The notes beneath the pieces were generated by a model, which made no database searches, was not told where the DNA came from, and worked only from the letters and a program-made list of their open reading frames with translations. The translations under genes were made by a program, and so were the position numbers. A stretch of 64,000 nt of DNA from Bradyrhizobium sp. 200 (lineage in GTDB: Bacteria; Pseudomonadota; Alphaproteobacteria; Rhizobiales; Xanthobacteraceae). How positions within the stretch are numbered: position 1 is the stretch's first letter; every line of letters begins with the position of its first letter. The DNA is taken from the NCBI RefSeq assembly GCF_023100945.1, contig NZ_CP064689.1:4136001-4200000 (forward strand). Direction: 5' to 3'. This document shows, piece by piece, positions 62,567 through 64,000 of the stretch.

Positions 62567-62594
62567 TTCGCCGTCGACGATCTGCCTAGCGTAA

Positions 62595-63252
62595 CCGGGA
62601 GACCCCCCGGCTCTGCCGGGGAGGCAGCATAAGTTTGACATTTACGGCGGTCGCCCATCGCCGAAACTTCTGATCGTGAGCCACCACGCACACGAAAGGA
62701 AGTTTGACGATGGACGAGTACGAGAGCCTAAGCCACAGCAAGTGGGAGTGCAAATATCATGTCGTGTTCATTCCCAAGTGCCGCAGGAAAACACTTTACG
62801 GAGAGTTGAGACGGCACCTTGGGGATGTGTTCCGCAAGCTGGCGCAGCAGAAGGAAAGCCGGATCGAAGAGGGGCATTTGATGCCGGACCACGTTCACAT
62901 GATGATTTCGATTCCACCGAAATACGCGGTTTCGCAGGTGGTCGGGTTTATCAAGGGTAAAAGTGCGATCCATTTGGGCCCGTGTATACGGAGAGAAGAA
63001 GCGCAATTTTGTGGGGCAGCATTTTTGGGCGAGAGGGTACTTCGTCTCGACCGTAGGTCGGGACGAAGCGGTGATACGGGAGTACATCAGAAACCAGGAG
63101 CAGGAGGACAGCCGCTTGGAGCAAATGAATTTGTGGCGTTAATCGGCCACCTTCAGGTGGCCAACGAATTTGGGGTCGCGTTAGCGACCCCGACCGCCGC
63201 TTCGAGCGGCCCAATACCTAAAGCCCCCGGCTCTGCCGGGGGATACTTACTC
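62595..63252 (+). mobile_element. IS200/IS605-type element
   Basis: A single-transposase element without target duplication, bounded by hairpins. On the left CCCCGGC-TCT-GCCGGGG (62605-62621); on the right the same hairpin one base longer on each arm (63224-63242). Three more hairpins lie on the right: GGCCACC-TTCA-GGTGGCC (63145-63162), GGGGTCGC-GTTA-GCGACCCC (63172-63191) and GCCGC-TTCGA-GCGGC (63196-63210). Ends are estimated from the hairpins and could be off by several bases. The transposase inside is frameshifted. Confidence 0.7.
62710..63142 (+). pseudogene. tnpA: IS200/IS605 TnpA transposase, frameshifted
   Basis: The frame begins MDEYESLSHSKWECKYHVVF, with the HUH nuclease His pair in MPDHVHMMIS. 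It then shifts after KGKSAIHL because of one extra G in GGG at about 62976-62978. Removing that base restores ARVYGEKKRNFVGQHFWARG and YFVSTVGRDE with the catalytic Tyr, ending QMNLWR. The intact protein would be about 143 residues, the size of the family. No programmed frameshift is usual in this family, so the copy is probably dead, unless the extra G is a sequencing error. Confidence 0.75.
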
Positions 63253-63276
63253 GCACCTGAAAACGAGGGCGTCTGG

Positions 63277-63726
63277 ATGGCATCGAAGCACCACCCCACG
63301 CCGCTCTCCGGAGGCGACCGCAAAGCTTTGAGCAAGGAGCTGGGCAAGGCGCGCGCGATGGCCAACATCCTGGCTGCACAGTCGGCGGAGATGCGGGCCA
63401 AGGGATTGGCGATGATCCGGCAAGCCGACAAGCTGCTGTGCGAAAGTTGGAACGAGCGGATGTGGAGCGACGGCGAACCGATCGATCTGTCCCCGACCAT
63501 CGACCAGGCCGTCAACGGCGGCTTCGCCTGGTTGGAGATTCGCTGCGCGCGTTGCAAATCTCCGAGCGACGTCGACCTCGCGGCGATGAAGCACACGCCG
63601 ACCACCTTCGTGCACGACCTCGCCAGCCGGCTGCGCTGCCGGAAATGCGCCAAGGCGGGCCGACGTCCCGCGGCGACCCTGCTACAACTGGCTTGGCAGC
63701 CCCGCCATCCTCAAACCGCCTCCTGA
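63277..63726 (+). CDS. Hypothetical protein with Cys-x2-Cys motifs
   Basis: A 149-residue protein (MASKHHPTPLSGGDRKALSK at the start). It has CARCKS and CRKCAKAG near residues 90 and 128, a likely four-Cys zinc ribbon. The frame stays open upstream through the transposon, but that part is a shadow. It ends two bases before the ATG of the interrupted SRAP gene. I recognise no named family; similar proteins occur in Bradyrhizobium from memory. Confidence 0.6.
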   Translation: MASKHHPTPLSGGDRKALSKELGKARAMANILAAQSAEMRAKGLAMIRQADKLLCESWNERMWSDGEPIDLSPTIDQAVNGGFAWLEIRCARCKSPSDVDLAAMKHTPTTFVHDLASRLRCRKCAKAGRRPAATLLQLAWQPRHPQTAS

Positions 63727-63728
63727 AC

Positions 63729-64000
63729 ATGTGCAATCTTTACTATGCCGACCTCTGGATTATGCCGACCATTAGCTCAGAGCGGGCTCGGGCGACGGCG
63801 ATCGCTGCGATGGAGTCGGCATAATCCAGAGGTCGGCATAGTAGAGATTATGCCGACGTCGGCATAATCTCTACTCGATGACGAAGAATGTCGACGCCAT
63901 CCGCCGACTGTTCGCGGCGCTCAACAACCGTGTCGGCAACTTGCAGAGCATGCCCGGTATCTTTCCGGACTACCCGGCGCCGGTCGTTCGCAACGCGCCC
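63729..64000 (+). pseudogene. SRAP (YedK/HMCES-type) gene interrupted near its 5' end, runs off the window
   Basis: The frame starts MCNLY with the catalytic Cys2 of SRAP proteins, which form a covalent bond with abasic DNA sites. It is broken after codon 5 (63743) by a 131-bp palindromic insertion that stops the frame. The remaining sequence resumes at 63875 as SMTKNVDAIRRLF, then NLQSMPGIFPDYPAPVVRN, the normal continuation. MCNLYS-MTKN joined without the insert gives the expected N-terminus. An ATG at 63878 could start a shorter product, but it would lack the catalytic Cys. The 3' part lies beyond the window. Confidence 0.7.
63744..63874. mobile_element. 131-bp palindromic mini-element inside SRAP
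   Basis: A perfect 29-bp inverted repeat has arms at 63741-63769 and 63815-63843, around a 45-bp spacer. It is followed by a perfect 34-bp palindrome at 63841-63874. The unit ATGCCGAC or its complement occurs in every arm. The host sequence TAC lies at both edges (63741-63743 and 63872-63874), consistent with a short target duplication. It carries no gene. It may be a MITE-like element or a site for a tyrosine recombinase. Confidence 0.6.

Noticed and set aside
1..64000. CRISPR array
   Set aside because: No run of regularly spaced identical repeats with unique spacers was found by eye in the window.

Overview
The window is chromosomal DNA of an alphaproteobacterium of the order Hyphomicrobiales (Rhizobiales), most likely Bradyrhizobium or a close relative. 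The grounds are the gene order rlpA - dac - tmk - holB - metG - tatD - metallo-hydrolase, a fused TRAP permease beside an acyl-CoA ligase, a Bradyrhizobium-style palindromic repeat carrying the core GATGGATTGCTTC, GC-rich codon use, and several small proteins that recall Bradyrhizobium sequences. All family names rest on reading motifs by eye; no database search was run.

Layout. Positions 1-3.1 kb hold a tRNA-Ser(UGA) on the minus strand, a few small accessory genes (one probably a ribbon-helix-helix regulator with its own operator) and three very short membrane proteins. Positions 3.1-12.4 kb are an ordinary core block: an RlpA lipoprotein, an epoxide-hydrolase-like enzyme, a D,D-carboxypeptidase, thymidylate kinase, DNA polymerase III delta', a methionyl-tRNA synthetase with a histone-H1-like N-terminal tail, TatD, a metallo-beta-lactamase-fold hydrolase and a monooxygenase-like protein. 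Positions 12.5-17.2 kb are a minus-strand operon of a TRAP solute-binding protein, a fused TRAP permease and an acyl-CoA ligase, suggesting import and CoA activation of a carboxylate.

From about 17.2 kb the window becomes a defence and DNA-repair island. After a Sir2 deacetylase and a decayed transglycosylase gene comes a tightly overlapping operon of dNTPase, nucleotidyltransferase, a 1473-residue nuclease-helicase and a DUF1156-type DNA methyltransferase (20.1-28.9 kb). A papain-like cysteine peptidase gene lies antisense (28.9-30.0 kb). A second overlapping operon encodes a radical SAM enzyme, a DEDD exonuclease, a NadR-like P-loop kinase and an aldo/keto reductase (30.1-33.3 kb). Next are a short prokaryotic Argonaute with a SIR2-APAZ partner that carries an extra GHKL-ATPase-like middle module (33.3-37.3 kb), and a complete Wadjet system JetABCD (37.5-44.3 kb). 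Positions 44.5-51 kb hold a DUF1223 protein, a possible ADP-ribosyltransferase-like protein, gene remnants, and a DUF1353 protein paired with a membrane-anchored caspase fused to a formylglycine-generating-enzyme-like domain.

Positions 51.8-62.6 kb are rich in DNA repair: DinB, a DnaQ-like exonuclease, an RNase Z-like protein, Ku, and a YhaO/YhaN-like pair related to SbcD/SbcC. The right end has an IS200/IS605 copy with a frameshifted transposase, a small cysteine-motif protein, and an SRAP (YedK/HMCES-type) gene interrupted after codon 5 by a 131-bp palindromic mini-element.

The best candidates for undescribed systems are the dNTPase/nucleotidyltransferase/nuclease-helicase/methyltransferase operon, the radical SAM/exonuclease/kinase/aldo-keto reductase cassette, and the GHKL-containing SIR2-APAZ/Argonaute pair, which sit side by side.
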